NCBI GenBank assembly: GCA_024743435.1 | Contig: JANSWO010000002.1 | Span: forward strand, 1-64,000 | DNA: 64,000 nucleotides | Source of the DNA: Pseudomonadaceae bacterium | Lineage (GTDB): Bacteria; Pseudomonadota; Gammaproteobacteria; Pseudomonadales; Azotimanducaceae | Reading direction: 5' to 3' | Shown here: piece by piece, positions 8,137-16,881 of the stretch | Layout: each line of letters opens with the position of its first letter | Position numbering within the stretch: the first letter of the stretch is position 1 | The notes under the pieces: generated by a model | Databases searched by the model: none | What the model was told of the DNA's origin: nothing | Seen by the model: the letters and a program-made list of their open reading frames with translations, nothing else | Made by a program: the position numbers and the translations under genes

Positions 8137-8379
8137 TCAGCCGCCTTCTATGCGCGGCATGAAGACCACCTCGCTATCGGGTTCTAGTGGCTCGAGATAG
8201 GCGTCCTGATGAATTTGTCCGTCGATGGCAACCGCTGTTTTTTCCAGCCGCTCGGCTATGCCAGGGAAACGACTGTCGAGCTGTTCCACCAGGTCACGGT
8301 AGCGTTCACCGCCCACCTCGGTGTCCTTCAGGCCGCCGGTTAGCGGCCACAGGAAGTCGGGGAAGATTACTGTGGCCAC
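8137..8379 (-). CDS. MoaD/ThiS-family ubiquitin-like protein
   Basis: An 80-residue beta-grasp protein: MATVIFPDFLWPLTGG at the N-terminus, a middle helix in ERYRDLVEQLDSRFPGIAERL, and the C-terminal MPRIEGG. The ending Gly-Gly is the tail that is adenylated and thiocarboxylated in MoaD, ThiS and related sulfur carriers. No moaE, moeB/thiF or thiG homologue lies beside it. It sits 39 bp downstream of a molybdenum hydroxylase subunit, so a role in molybdopterin or another sulfur transfer tied to that enzyme is the likeliest inference. The start is GTG 8379. Confidence 0.8.
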   Translation of the reverse strand: MATVIFPDFLWPLTGGLKDTEVGGERYRDLVEQLDSRFPGIAERLEKTAVAIDGQIHQDAYLEPLEPDSEVVFMPRIEGG

Positions 8380-8418
8380 AGATTGCGCACGACGCTGACG
8401 GACAACGCGACAGCCCGG

Positions 8419-10680
8419 CTAGGCCCGGCTGTCGATGGCCTCGAGGACTTTTGGTGGGGACAGCGGCAGGTCTGCAATGCGGAAGCCGACCGCATCGGCG
8501 ACGGCGTTGGAAACCGCAGCCAAAGGCGCGACGATAGGTGTTTCACCAACGCCGCGAACACCATAGGGGTGTGACGGGTTGGGTACTTCAATAACAACGG
8601 TGTCGATCATTGGCAGGTCAGACGCTACCGGAATTCGGTAATCGAGGAAGCCCGCGTTCTCCATAACACCGTCAGCATTGAAGATGTATTCCTCATTCAA
8701 TGCCCAGCCGATGCCTTGAGCCGCGCCGCCCTGAAGCTGACCTTCGACGTAGGCTTTGTGGATCGCTCGACCTGCATCCTGAACTGCGGTGAACCCAAGC
8801 AGCTCGGTTCGTCCGGTTTCCTTGTCCACCTCAACCTCTGCGATATTGACAGAGAAAGAGGGGCCGGCGCCTTGTGCGTTCAGCGCTGCGCGACCCAGGA
8901 TTGGACCGCCTGTCTTCGCAGACTTGCCGGCGATATCGGCCAGAGTTAGAGGCTCTACGTCGATATTGGCGCCCGGTGCGGGGACCGCTTCGCCGTCACG
9001 CCATTCGACCATCGACTCATCGACGCCCCAGGTAGACGCGGCGCGTGCTTTGCACTGGGCAATGATGTCTTCACAGGCTTGTACTACCGCCATGCCAGTT
9101 GCGAACGTCACTCGCGAACCACCGGTAACCATGGTCCAGCCGGACGTTTCGGTGTCGCCGATGTAGGTTTTGACCGACTCGTATGGCACGCCGAGCGTCT
9201 CGGCAGCCATGAGGCACATGGACGCGCGTGAGCCGCCGATATCGGGGTTGGCTTCCAGCACGGTAACGCTGCCGTCCTCGTTGACATGGGCTTCCGCACT
9301 GGATTCGCCGCCAACGTTGAACCAGAACCCGACGGCGACGCCTCGGCCAACGCCATCGTTGAGTTTCTTGGTGTAATTAGGGTGTTTCTTCGCCGCTTCC
9401 AGGCAGGCTTTCAGGCCGATCACCGGAAACTTGGCGCCGTATGGAGCAGTCGTGCCTTCCTCGGCGGCGTTAACCATCCGCAGATCCAGCGGATCCATTC
9501 CGAGCTTGCGCGCCATGTCATCGAGCGCGGACTCCATGGCGTGCATGGACTGTGGAGCACCTGGTGCCCGGTAGGCGGCAACTTTCGGCTTGTTCACCAG
9601 CACATCGAAGGCGCTGATCTTGAAGTTGTCGATTTTGTAAGGCGCGAGGATAGTCATGGCGCCGGGCCCCATGGGCGCGCCAGCAAAAGCGCCAGCTTCG
9701 TAGGCGAGCCAGGCGGTGGCAGCGGTGAGTGTGCCGTCTTTCTTGGCGCCCACTTTCACCCGAACGACGGTACCGGAAGTTGGCCCAGTTGCCCGGAATA
9801 CCTCTTCGCGCGTCATGGTCATCTTGACCGGGCGGCCAGCGTGCTTGGATAGCATTACTGCGACCGGCTCGAGGTAGACAACGGTTTTGCCGCCGAAACC
9901 CCCACCAATCTCACTGGAGACGATGCGTACCTGGCTGAGCTTCATGCCGCAGATGCCCGCAGTCATCTGACGAAACTCGAAAGGCCCTTGAGTTGAACAC
10001 CAGACCGTTGCCTTGCCTTCTTCGTTGATGGTGGCGCAGCAGGCGTGCGGCTCGATGTAACCCTGGTGAGCCATCGGAATCTTGTATTCCTGCTCGATGA
10101 TCTCGTCGGCTTCAGCGAAGCCTTCGTCGACATCGCCACGAACCAGGTTCATGACGGCCGCGATGTTGCTGGGCTTGTCGGGTGTTTCGGGCAGGTTCTT
10201 GGTGAAGCACTGATCGTCCAACAGGGGAGAGTCGTCTTCCATTGCTTTCACAACGTCAAGCACCGGTGGCAGCGCTTCGTACTCAACCTTGATGGCGGCG
10301 AGCGCTGCATCTGCGGCTTCGTTGGAAGCAGCTGCAACGGCGGCGACCGCGTGTCCGTGATAGAGGGCTTTGCCTCGAGCCATGACGTTCTGTGCGACGT
10401 CTTTGAGACTACCTCCGCCCTCACCGCCGATGTCGCCTCCGCCAGCTTCTGGGAAGTCAGCGCCACAGATCACGGCGTAGACCCCTGGCAGGGCGCGAGC
10501 GTCCGTAAGGTCAATGGATTTGATGTTGGCGTGTGCGTGCGGGCTTCGTAGCACCTTGCCTACCACGGCGTTGGACATGGTCTGGTCAGCGGCGAATTCG
10601 GCTCTGCCCGTGACTTTGTCAACGCCGTCCGGGCGCACAGGGCTTGTTCCGATGACCTTGAATTCGTTCTGTGCTGCCAT
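8419..10680 (-). CDS. Xanthine-dehydrogenase-family molybdopterin-binding catalytic subunit
   Basis: A 753-residue large subunit of the molybdenum hydroxylase family (xanthine dehydrogenase, aldehyde oxidase, 4-hydroxybenzoyl-CoA reductase). The N-terminal domain (RPDGVDKVTGRAEFAAD to about residue 130) is the ab-hammerhead. It is followed by the Mo-cofactor domain with SEIGGGFGGKT and VAAYRAPGAPQSMHAMESALD. GVRGVGETPIVAP near the C-terminus holds the conserved active-site Glu. I chose ATG 10680; the 36 codons upstream are unconserved. The small 2Fe-2S and FAD subunits that normally accompany it are not adjacent, and the only same-strand neighbour is the MoaD-like gene. The substrate is unknown. 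Confidence 0.9.
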   Translation of the reverse strand: MAAQNEFKVIGTSPVRPDGVDKVTGRAEFAADQTMSNAVVGKVLRSPHAHANIKSIDLTDARALPGVYAVICGADFPEAGGGDIGGEGGGSLKDVAQNVMARGKALYHGHAVAAVAAASNEAADAALAAIKVEYEALPPVLDVVKAMEDDSPLLDDQCFTKNLPETPDKPSNIAAVMNLVRGDVDEGFAEADEIIEQEYKIPMAHQGYIEPHACCATINEEGKATVWCSTQGPFEFRQMTAGICGMKLSQVRIVSSEIGGGFGGKTVVYLEPVAVMLSKHAGRPVKMTMTREEVFRATGPTSGTVVRVKVGAKKDGTLTAATAWLAYEAGAFAGAPMGPGAMTILAPYKIDNFKISAFDVLVNKPKVAAYRAPGAPQSMHAMESALDDMARKLGMDPLDLRMVNAAEEGTTAPYGAKFPVIGLKACLEAAKKHPNYTKKLNDGVGRGVAVGFWFNVGGESSAEAHVNEDGSVTVLEANPDIGGSRASMCLMAAETLGVPYESVKTYIGDTETSGWTMVTGGSRVTFATGMAVVQACEDIIAQCKARAASTWGVDESMVEWRDGEAVPAPGANIDVEPLTLADIAGKSAKTGGPILGRAALNAQGAGPSFSVNIAEVEVDKETGRTELLGFTAVQDAGRAIHKAYVEGQLQGGAAQGIGWALNEEYIFNADGVMENAGFLDYRIPVASDLPMIDTVVIEVPNPSHPYGVRGVGETPIVAPLAAVSNAVADAVGFRIADLPLSPPKVLEAIDSRA

Positions 10681-10990
10681 GTTCTGATTCCTCGAAGTTG
10701 GGGTGCTAAGCAATCGGTTGTCGCCGTTTGGCGCCGTGAATCTCAGGCCTTGCTGGGCCCTAATACCTCCGCGATACCTGCCCGCCACAGGGCGTCACGC
10801 TGCCGGCGCGATAGTCGCTCTACAGTAGGTCTGAGGCCGCACCAATGCAACTGTTGAGCACGCCTTAGCGCTATGCAAGTCAAGGGTGCAGCTGGTGGGT
10901 TCGAACGCTGCGATTGGCTCCGAAATCACGTATCTTGGCTGGAACGACATCACCTGCATTACCTGCATTGTTTCTTACGGGGAGAAAACC
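10681..10990. other. Divergent intergenic region
   Basis: 310 bp between the Mo-hydroxylase gene and the divergent amidohydrolase gene. It must carry the promoters of both. Open frames entering from either gene have no conserved content. I see no strong inverted repeat or tandem repeat here. Confidence 0.6.
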
Positions 10991-12169
10991 ATGGCCTATG
11001 CGCCCGCTGACAGACCGTTCTACGACGCCGACAGCCACATCATGGAGTTACCGGACTTCCTGCGTGACTATGCAGACCCCAAATTGCGCGACGATATTCC
11101 CCAGGTGAGCTATAGCGCTTCACTCGTCACGGACGAGGAGGTCGCGCAGCTGGTGGCCCAGGGCAATCGTCACAGCGATGAGCATCGTGCGGCACAGATC
11201 GCGCTGGGTGATGATCTCATCGCGCATTCGAAGGAGATCCAGGCCCTGGGTGCTTTCGACTCGTCCGACAGGACCGTTGCGATGGACCTGCTGGGTTTCA
11301 AAAAGCAGTTGGTGTTCGCCACTCACAGTGTGGCACTGCCATTTCACCCCAGTTCCAAAAAGCCGCTCGATCTGCGCTATGGCGCAACGCGGGCTCACAA
11401 CCGAGCCATGTCCGACTTCTGCTCTGACGACGATCGGCTGATGGGGGTGGCGATCGTTCCGCTGGACGATCCGGAACACGCCATGCGGGAACTCGATTTT
11501 GTCCTCGAATCCGGTCTCGAATCGGTTTGGGTGCCACATCGCGCGCCGATTGAGCGTTCACCCGGACACGTGGATTTTGATCCGTTCTGGGCTCGCCTCG
11601 CTGAGGCGGGTGTGCCATTCCTGCTACACGTTGGCGGCGCGCCGCTGCAGGCATTGGGTAGCTGGAGTAACAACGGACGCGGCCCGGTCAAAGATTGGAT
11701 GGGTGGCGGTGAAAACGTGCGCAGTAAAGATGCAGCCGTGATGCACCAGACCCCGGAAACGTTCATCAGTGTGATGGTGATGGATGGTGTGTTTGAGCGT
11801 CACCCCGGGCTTCGGGGCGCAGCGGTTGAGCTGGGGGCAGGATGGGTTCCTGAGCTAACCCGGCGTCTTGACTGGGTTTGCCGTATCTGGAGCCGAGTGG
11901 ATAAAGGCATCGACTTTGAGCGGCCGCCGTCGGTTCAGCTCAGTGAGCAGATGGGTTTCACACCATTCCCGCACGAAGATGTGGCCATGCTGGCCGCGCA
12001 ATCGAACGAGGATCTGTACCTGTTCTCCTCTGACTACCCGCACGTTGAGGGTACAAAGGACCCCATCGGCCGCTTCGAACGCTCGCTCGCCAACTCGGAC
12101 GAGGCGCTGAAAACCAAATTTTACAGCGAAAATTTCCTGCGGCTTTGGCCTCAGGCAAGAGTCGCCTAG
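10991..12169 (+). CDS. Amidohydrolase-family metal-dependent hydrolase (amidohydro_2)
   Basis: A 392-residue TIM-barrel hydrolase of the amidohydrolase-2/ACMSD-like group. FYDADSHIMEL (Asp14, His16) is the first-strand metal motif. PFLLHVGGAPLQ carries a later His, and FSSDYPHVEGTKDPIGRFE near the C-terminus holds the conserved Asp and the usual family ending EALKTKFYSENFLRLW. Such proteins decarboxylate or hydrolyse aromatic and other catabolic intermediates. The start is ATG 10991 behind GGAG (10981-10984). A thiolase-like gene and a dehalogenase gene follow on the same strand. Confidence 0.88.
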   Translation: MAYAPADRPFYDADSHIMELPDFLRDYADPKLRDDIPQVSYSASLVTDEEVAQLVAQGNRHSDEHRAAQIALGDDLIAHSKEIQALGAFDSSDRTVAMDLLGFKKQLVFATHSVALPFHPSSKKPLDLRYGATRAHNRAMSDFCSDDDRLMGVAIVPLDDPEHAMRELDFVLESGLESVWVPHRAPIERSPGHVDFDPFWARLAEAGVPFLLHVGGAPLQALGSWSNNGRGPVKDWMGGGENVRSKDAAVMHQTPETFISVMVMDGVFERHPGLRGAAVELGAGWVPELTRRLDWVCRIWSRVDKGIDFERPPSVQLSEQMGFTPFPHEDVAMLAAQSNEDLYLFSSDYPHVEGTKDPIGRFERSLANSDEALKTKFYSENFLRLWPQARVA

Positions 12170-12216
12170 GCAAACTCACGCACGCATAACAGCGGACTAT
12201 TTCTAACGTTGTGTCT

Positions 12217-12234
12217 GGGCGCTTTGAAGCGCCC
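12217..12234 (+). terminator. Perfect 8-bp hairpin between amidohydrolase and thiolase-like genes
   Basis: GGGCGCTT (12217-12224), a 2-base spacer and AAGCGCCC (12227-12234) form a very stable stem. The effective loop would be about 4 bases after the inner pairs open. No T-run follows, so it could be an mRNA stability or attenuation element as easily as a terminator. It lies 48 bp after the amidohydrolase stop and 29 bp before the next start codon. Confidence 0.4.
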
Positions 12235-12262
12235 GGGCTACATTGCCTTCGGAAACTATTAC

Positions 12263-13792
12263 ATGAATGACAATCAGCCCGTTTTGGTTGGTGTGGGCCA
12301 GTGTGTGGTCAGAGAACTCAGCAGTGATGCTCAAAGCCTACCGAGCCACCTCAGCCTCGCCGCCGATGCTTGTCAGGCTGCTCTCGATGACACAGGAGTC
12401 GGTGGCCTGGCGCAGCACATCGATACCTTGGCTGTAGTCCGATTCAACGTAGATTCGATGCGATCTGGCGCGCCTGCTAATGCAACCTACCGCAACGCAC
12501 CGCGTTCCATTGCGCGCAGAATTGGCGCTGATCCGAAGCGCGCGATTTATAGCGTCGTTGGTGGCCAGTCGCCGCAACAGCTGGTTAACGAGTTCTCCAG
12601 CAAGATCGTCGCGGGTGACGCTGAATGTGTGTTGCTCACGGGCGCCGAAGCGATCGGCGCGATGAAACATGCGGCGCGCAACCAGCTCGACTTCAATTGG
12701 AGTGAAGACGTGCCGGGTGAGCTCGACGATCGTGGTGAGGGCCCCATGCTTCTCGCCGCACATGAGATTGCCAATGGCCTTGGCATGCCGCCGCAGGTCT
12801 ATGGTGCGTTCGAAAACGCATGCCGCATAGAGCGTGGGGTGAGCAAAGATGATCACCGGTTGGCGATGGCAAAGCTGTTCGCGCCGTTTTCTTCGGTGGC
12901 CGCTGCCAACCCCTATGCGCAGTTTCCTATTGAGCGCAGCGTCCAGTTTCTCTCGACGCGTAGCAAAGAAAACTACGACGTTGCAGACCCGTATTTCAAA
13001 TGGTTTGTCGCCCAGGACGCCGTCAATCAAGGCGCAGCACTGCTGTTGATGAGCGTCGGAAAAGCGAAGTCTCTGGGAATAGAGTCGCCCCGTTGGGTCT
13101 TTCCGCGCAGCGGCGCTGATGCCACGGATCGCTTCGTTCTCGAGCGCTCCTCGCTTACCGAATCAGCTGCAATGGCTGCGACGCTCAAGCATTCATTAGC
13201 CGCAGCCCAGCGCTCTGCTGCAGATGTCGATCACTTGGAGCTGTACTCCTGCTTTCCATGCGCGGTGCAGTTTGCTTGTGATGCTCTCGGGATCGACACC
13301 GCCGGCCGACAGCTCACTCAAACCGGTGGCCTGCCTTTCTTTGGTGGCGCGGGCAACAACTACTCGATGCATGGCATTGCATCGCTTGTGGAAACCCTGC
13401 GAGCGGACCCTGGTAGTTTGGGTCTTGCGCTCGCAAACGGTGGCTTTGCATCCAAGGAATCCGTCGGCATTTACAGCACCGATGCCGGTGATGGTTGGCA
13501 ACCCGCGAACGCTAGCGCGGTGGAAGCGGACGTTCACCAGAATCCGGCCGTGCCCTGGGGCGATGCGAGCCAGGGCGGCGTGCTCGAAACATACGGTGTC
13601 GTATACGCTCGTCGGGAACCTCTGATTGGCTTTGCCAGCCTGCGCGGCGATGACGGTAGTCGAATTCTCGCCCGCACCGAAACCAATGATCAGGCCTCGA
13701 TCGCCGCGCTGTTGTCCGATGATCTTGTTGGCAAGCGAATCACGCCAAGAGTGACCGAGAAGAAAAACGTATTGGAACTAGGAGCGGCCTGA
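12263..13792 (+). CDS. Thiolase-superfamily acetyl-CoA acetyltransferase-like protein
   Basis: A 509-residue protein of the thiolase/SCP2-thiolase-like group. VLVGVGQCVVREL begins the N-terminal fold, and AECVLLTGAEAIGAMKHAAR and TQTGGLPFFGGAGNNYSMHGI match the family. The His in the last motif corresponds to the thiolase catalytic region, while the classical reactive-Cys context is weak (VDHLELYSCFPCAVQFAC carries candidates). The protein is longer than biosynthetic thiolases (about 390 residues), with a C-terminal domain from about 400. ATG 12263 is preferred over an upstream extension. It overlaps the dehalogenase start by one base. Confidence 0.8.
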   Translation: MNDNQPVLVGVGQCVVRELSSDAQSLPSHLSLAADACQAALDDTGVGGLAQHIDTLAVVRFNVDSMRSGAPANATYRNAPRSIARRIGADPKRAIYSVVGGQSPQQLVNEFSSKIVAGDAECVLLTGAEAIGAMKHAARNQLDFNWSEDVPGELDDRGEGPMLLAAHEIANGLGMPPQVYGAFENACRIERGVSKDDHRLAMAKLFAPFSSVAAANPYAQFPIERSVQFLSTRSKENYDVADPYFKWFVAQDAVNQGAALLLMSVGKAKSLGIESPRWVFPRSGADATDRFVLERSSLTESAAMAATLKHSLAAAQRSAADVDHLELYSCFPCAVQFACDALGIDTAGRQLTQTGGLPFFGGAGNNYSMHGIASLVETLRADPGSLGLALANGGFASKESVGIYSTDAGDGWQPANASAVEADVHQNPAVPWGDASQGGVLETYGVVYARREPLIGFASLRGDDGSRILARTETNDQASIAALLSDDLVGKRITPRVTEKKNVLELGAA

Positions 13793-14706
13793 TGGAAGCG
13801 GTACGAACAGATGAAGCCCGTTTCGAGGGGCTGCCGGATTTTCCTTACGAACCACAGTATCGGGAGTGGAACGGTCTGCGCGTTGCCCACATTGATGAGG
13901 GCCCGAAAGACGCGCCGGTTGCGCTTCTTATGCATGGCGAGCCAACGTGGAGCTATTTGTACCGCAAGATGATTCCGCCATTGCTCGCGGCTGGCTACCG
14001 CTGCGTAGCGCCCGACCACGTTGGCTTCGGACGCTCGGACAAACCCGTCGATGACAGTTTTTACGTTATCGAGCGGCACTGTGAACGAACCCGATTTCTC
14101 ATTGAGGATCTCGACTTAAACAACATCACGATTTTCGTACAGGACTGGGGAGGCCCGACCGGTCTGCGCCAGGCGGTTGATATGCCAGAGCGTTTCGAGC
14201 GACTGGTGATCATGAATACCTGGCTGCACCACGCAGAATATGAGTATTCCCCGGCGATCCGATTCTGGCGGGAGTCGGCGACGAATCCGATGTGGTTGGG
14301 CTGGACTGGTGGAGATCTTCCGTGCGGCGCGATCGTCGCCGGTTCCATCGGGCGTGCGGATGTTGACCGGGACCTGGCCCGACGCGCGTATGAAGCGCCG
14401 TTTGAAACTGCTTCAGCAAAAGCCGGAGCGCGAAGGTTTCCCTGGTGTATTCCGGTTGGCGAGCCCGAGGCGGGTAACGCTGAGGATCAGGAGCGCTGCT
14501 TCAACGCGCTGCTCAAATGGGACAAGCCCGTACATTTCATCTTCGGTGACAGAGACCCTATCTTTACCGCGGACTGGGGCCGGAACTGGTCAGACATGAT
14601 CCCCGGGAGCACGTTCGACACAGTGGAAGGGGCCAGTCACTTCTTGCAGGAAGAAGCGGGTGCGGAAATCGTAGCGACGTTCCTTGGTCGACGCGACGCC
14701 CAATAA
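13792..14706 (+). CDS. Haloalkane dehalogenase (alpha/beta hydrolase)
   Basis: A 304-residue alpha/beta hydrolase of haloalkane dehalogenase subfamily I type. LLMHGEPTWSYLYRKMIP is the oxyanion-hole motif (HGEPTW, residues 48-53). FVQDWGGPTGL gives the nucleophile Asp118 and the halide-binding Trp119. FGDRDPIF supplies the candidate acid and GASHFLQEEAG the catalytic His. The cap domain includes TNPMWLGWTGGD, a possible source of the second halide-binding Trp. The start ATG 13792 shares a base with the stop of the thiolase-like gene (TGATG) and is preceded by AGGAGCGG, so expression is coupled. It would hydrolyse a carbon-halogen bond to an alcohol; the natural substrate is unknown. Confidence 0.88.
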   Translation: MEAVRTDEARFEGLPDFPYEPQYREWNGLRVAHIDEGPKDAPVALLMHGEPTWSYLYRKMIPPLLAAGYRCVAPDHVGFGRSDKPVDDSFYVIERHCERTRFLIEDLDLNNITIFVQDWGGPTGLRQAVDMPERFERLVIMNTWLHHAEYEYSPAIRFWRESATNPMWLGWTGGDLPCGAIVAGSIGRADVDRDLARRAYEAPFETASAKAGARRFPWCIPVGEPEAGNAEDQERCFNALLKWDKPVHFIFGDRDPIFTADWGRNWSDMIPGSTFDTVEGASHFLQEEAGAEIVATFLGRRDAQ

Positions 14707-15058
14707 TCCGAGCCCTCGGGGGCGCCGTCTAAAATGGCTTCGTTGCATCCAGAAACGCAACGGATGCGATCAGTACTCACATGCCGATCAGCCCTGCGTC
14801 TCAGAAGGTGCGCGCGCCTCAGAAGAATCCCCTATGGAGTCTCAGGGGCAACAACAGGATGATGCCGGTGACCTTCGGTCATCGAGAGATCGCGGTTGAT
14901 GCGGTCATCGAGAGATCGCGGTTGATGACGTTATAGGACGTCTGGAAATACCCATTCGCCGGGAAGCCAGTAGAGCATCGCGAGAGTGTAACCACCGGAT
15001 TTTGGCGAGCTCAGTTACGCCGATATCCGTCCCTGCGACTATTTAGGATTTAGAGTAC
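14707..15058. other. Intergenic region with a small tandem duplication
   Basis: 352 bp between the dehalogenase and the lipoprotein phosphatase gene. Apart from the 26-bp duplication at 14876-14927 I see no convincing gene or RNA; the short open frames lack ribosome binding sites. Confidence 0.6.
14876..14927. repeat. 26-bp perfect tandem duplication
   Basis: CGGTCATCGAGAGATCGCGG followed by TTGATG occurs twice back to back (14876-14901 and 14902-14927) without mismatch. The unit is itself partly symmetric (CGAGAGATCGCG). It may be a recent slippage product or a pair of protein-binding sites. Confidence 0.85.
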
Positions 15059-15622
15059 ATGTATATGTCACCTGAACTACCAGCGCGAGACCAGTGCCGT
15101 GTGAATGCTTGGCTTCCTTTATCCATAGGACTAGTTATGTTGCTTGCGCTGGCGGGTTGTGTCAGTACGGCGAGCAAAGCGCTACCGGCTGATGTTGCCG
15201 CGAATCAGGCTCAAGTGGCTCCGGGGGTTTATCTCGCGGGTGAGCTCAGCCAGAATCGAATTGACGCTCTGGCGGCGAGCGATGTTCTGGTCGTTGATTT
15301 GCGTACGCAGGCGGAGGGTACGGCTGAGGAAGCACGAACGCTGGCGACAGCGGGGGTTGGCTACGTCAATTTGCCCGTATCTGGTCCGAGTATAGATCCC
15401 GCCGCGGTTACCTCACTCGCATCGCTCCTGGGAAATCGCGAAGGTCACGATACGCGACCGGTCCTGCTGCACTGCCGATCCGGTAATCGAGCAGGCATGT
15501 TGTATGCCGCTCATCTGATCGACACGGGAGTGAGCGCTGAGGATGCGCTTGAGGCGGTGGATGACGTGGTTACCGTCGATGCGATCAGCGAAGCCGTTAA
15601 GAGTTACGCGCAGGGGAGATAG
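15059..15622 (+). CDS. Lipoprotein with tyrosine-phosphatase-like (DUF442-type) domain
   Basis: A 187-residue protein. A hydrophobic stretch ending LALAGC is a lipobox, so after cleavage the protein would be anchored at the outer or inner membrane facing the periplasm. The mature part follows the beta-lactamase-hydrolase/DUF442 phosphatase pattern: GVYLAGELSQNRIDALA, then VLVVDLRTQAEGT, then the P-loop VLLHCRSGNRAGML with Cys and Arg of the CxxGxR motif intact. It should be an active phosphatase in the cell envelope, with unknown target. The start is ATG 15059; an in-frame ATG at 15065 is possible. It is convergent with the GST gene 15647-16402. Confidence 0.82.
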   Translation: MYMSPELPARDQCRVNAWLPLSIGLVMLLALAGCVSTASKALPADVAANQAQVAPGVYLAGELSQNRIDALAASDVLVVDLRTQAEGTAEEARTLATAGVGYVNLPVSGPSIDPAAVTSLASLLGNREGHDTRPVLLHCRSGNRAGMLYAAHLIDTGVSAEDALEAVDDVVTVDAISEAVKSYAQGR

Positions 15623-15646
15623 CAACCGCCACTGCGCGCGTTGCGG

Positions 15647-16402
15647 CTAGGCTAGGGTGGCCAGCTCGGCGCTCAGCGCTTTCAATGCGCTCTTGTTCGC
15701 ATTTCGGATTGTGTCCATCGACGGCGGCTCATCGCTGATATCGCCGAGTTCAGCCAGAACGACGTGGACAGTGTCGTGACCGTCAACGTTCTGCATGGCG
15801 GTTAGCCAGCGCTGAACATTGGGGTAGTCGTCAAAAGAGTAAACGTTGGTGAACTGCGGTCGCAGCTGGCCAATCTCCACGTACGCGGCGAGGTCTGCGA
15901 TGGTCCACGAATCACCAGCGATGAAGGCGGAGTTTGCGAGCCAGCCGGAATCCAGCGCCTTCAGCGCGCCTCGCAAGGTGGCGCGAGCGTTATTCTGGAT
16001 GAGGTCTGGGATGTCCAGATCTTTGCGAATCTTGGGTGCTACCAGTCCTATGGAGGCATCGCGCACGTTGCGATGGTGATAGTTCAGGTAGGCGTCTACT
16101 TTTGCGCGCGCTTTTGGCTCGCTTGGATAGACATCTTCCCAACCGTGGCTGTTGCATAGGTAGGCGAGTATCGCGTGCGCCTCGCCGAGAGCGAAGCCGG
16201 ATTCTGGTTCGAATAGGGTGGGAATGGTGCCTGCCGGGTTCATAGCGAGAAAGTCCGGGTGACGGCTGCCGTTCTCGCCCTTGGAGCCTGGGTTTGTCAG
16301 GATCATTTCAAACGGGCGTTGCTTGTTGAGCAGAAGCCACATGACCGCGCGCACCGGTTGTGAAAACGGAACACCGTAGAGTTTAAGAGTTGTTTGGGAC
16401 AT
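15647..16402 (-). CDS. Glutathione S-transferase family protein
   Basis: A 251-residue GST. LKLYGVPFSQPVRAVMWLLL is the thioredoxin-like start; the Ser in FSQP is at the theta/beta-class glutathione-activating position. NPAGTIPTLFE gives the cis-Pro and LGEAHAILAYL the glutathione-binding Glu-Ala-x-x-I-x-x-Y motif. DSWTIADLAAYVEIGQL is the helical-domain capping motif. It lies just downstream of the two YeeE/YedE genes on the same strand (31-bp gap), so a link to sulfur or thiol metabolism is possible. Confidence 0.87.
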   Translation of the reverse strand: MSQTTLKLYGVPFSQPVRAVMWLLLNKQRPFEMILTNPGSKGENGSRHPDFLAMNPAGTIPTLFEPESGFALGEAHAILAYLCNSHGWEDVYPSEPKARAKVDAYLNYHHRNVRDASIGLVAPKIRKDLDIPDLIQNNARATLRGALKALDSGWLANSAFIAGDSWTIADLAAYVEIGQLRPQFTNVYSFDDYPNVQRWLTAMQNVDGHDTVHVVLAELGDISDEPPSMDTIRNANKSALKALSAELATLA

Positions 16403-16432
16403 CAGATTTTGATTTGCCTATGTTGTGAGTGA

Positions 16433-16879
16433 TTAGCCGTCGGTGGCTGGGCTTTTCTGGGCCTCTCGAAAGTTGTCGGCAAGGTCGACCGCGATGAACC
16501 CGGCGAACAGCGCTGCGCAGAAGACGATTGCCTCGAGGCTTGCTGTGCCAATGGCAACGAGCGCGGGTCCAGGGCAGTAGCCTGCGAGCCCCCAACCGAT
16601 GCCGAACAGTGCGGAGCCGCCGATCAGTCGTGGATCCAGATCTGTCCGGGTAGGCAGAGCAAATCGGTCCCCAAATATTGGCTCGCTGCGTCGCAAGACC
16701 AGACGATAGCCGACGAAGTTAACGGTGACCGCAGCGCCGAGCACGAGCACAAGCGATGGGTCCCAATTTCCCGTGACGTCGAGGAATGCCAGAACTTTAC
16801 GCGGATCGATCATGGAAGAGATGACAAGGCCTGCGCCGAAGACGACGCCTGCAATGAGACCACCGAGTTGCATCAGCAT
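16433..16879 (-). CDS. YeeE/YedE-family transporter, second half (PmpB-like)
   Basis: A 148-residue membrane protein with about four hydrophobic segments. FGAGLVISSMIDPRKVLAFL and GIGWGLAGYCPGPALVAIG are hallmark motifs of the second module of YeeE/YedE proteins; the Cys in AGYCPGP is conserved in thiosulfate transporters such as TsuA. The start ATG 16879 lies 2 bp after the stop of the first-half gene (TAGTCATG). Together the two genes encode what is one polypeptide in other bacteria. The probable role is uptake of a sulfur compound. Confidence 0.88.
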   Translation of the reverse strand: MLMQLGGLIAGVVFGAGLVISSMIDPRKVLAFLDVTGNWDPSLVLVLGAAVTVNFVGYRLVLRRSEPIFGDRFALPTRTDLDPRLIGGSALFGIGWGLAGYCPGPALVAIGTASLEAIVFCAALFAGFIAVDLADNFREAQKSPATDG

Positions 16880-16881
16880 GA

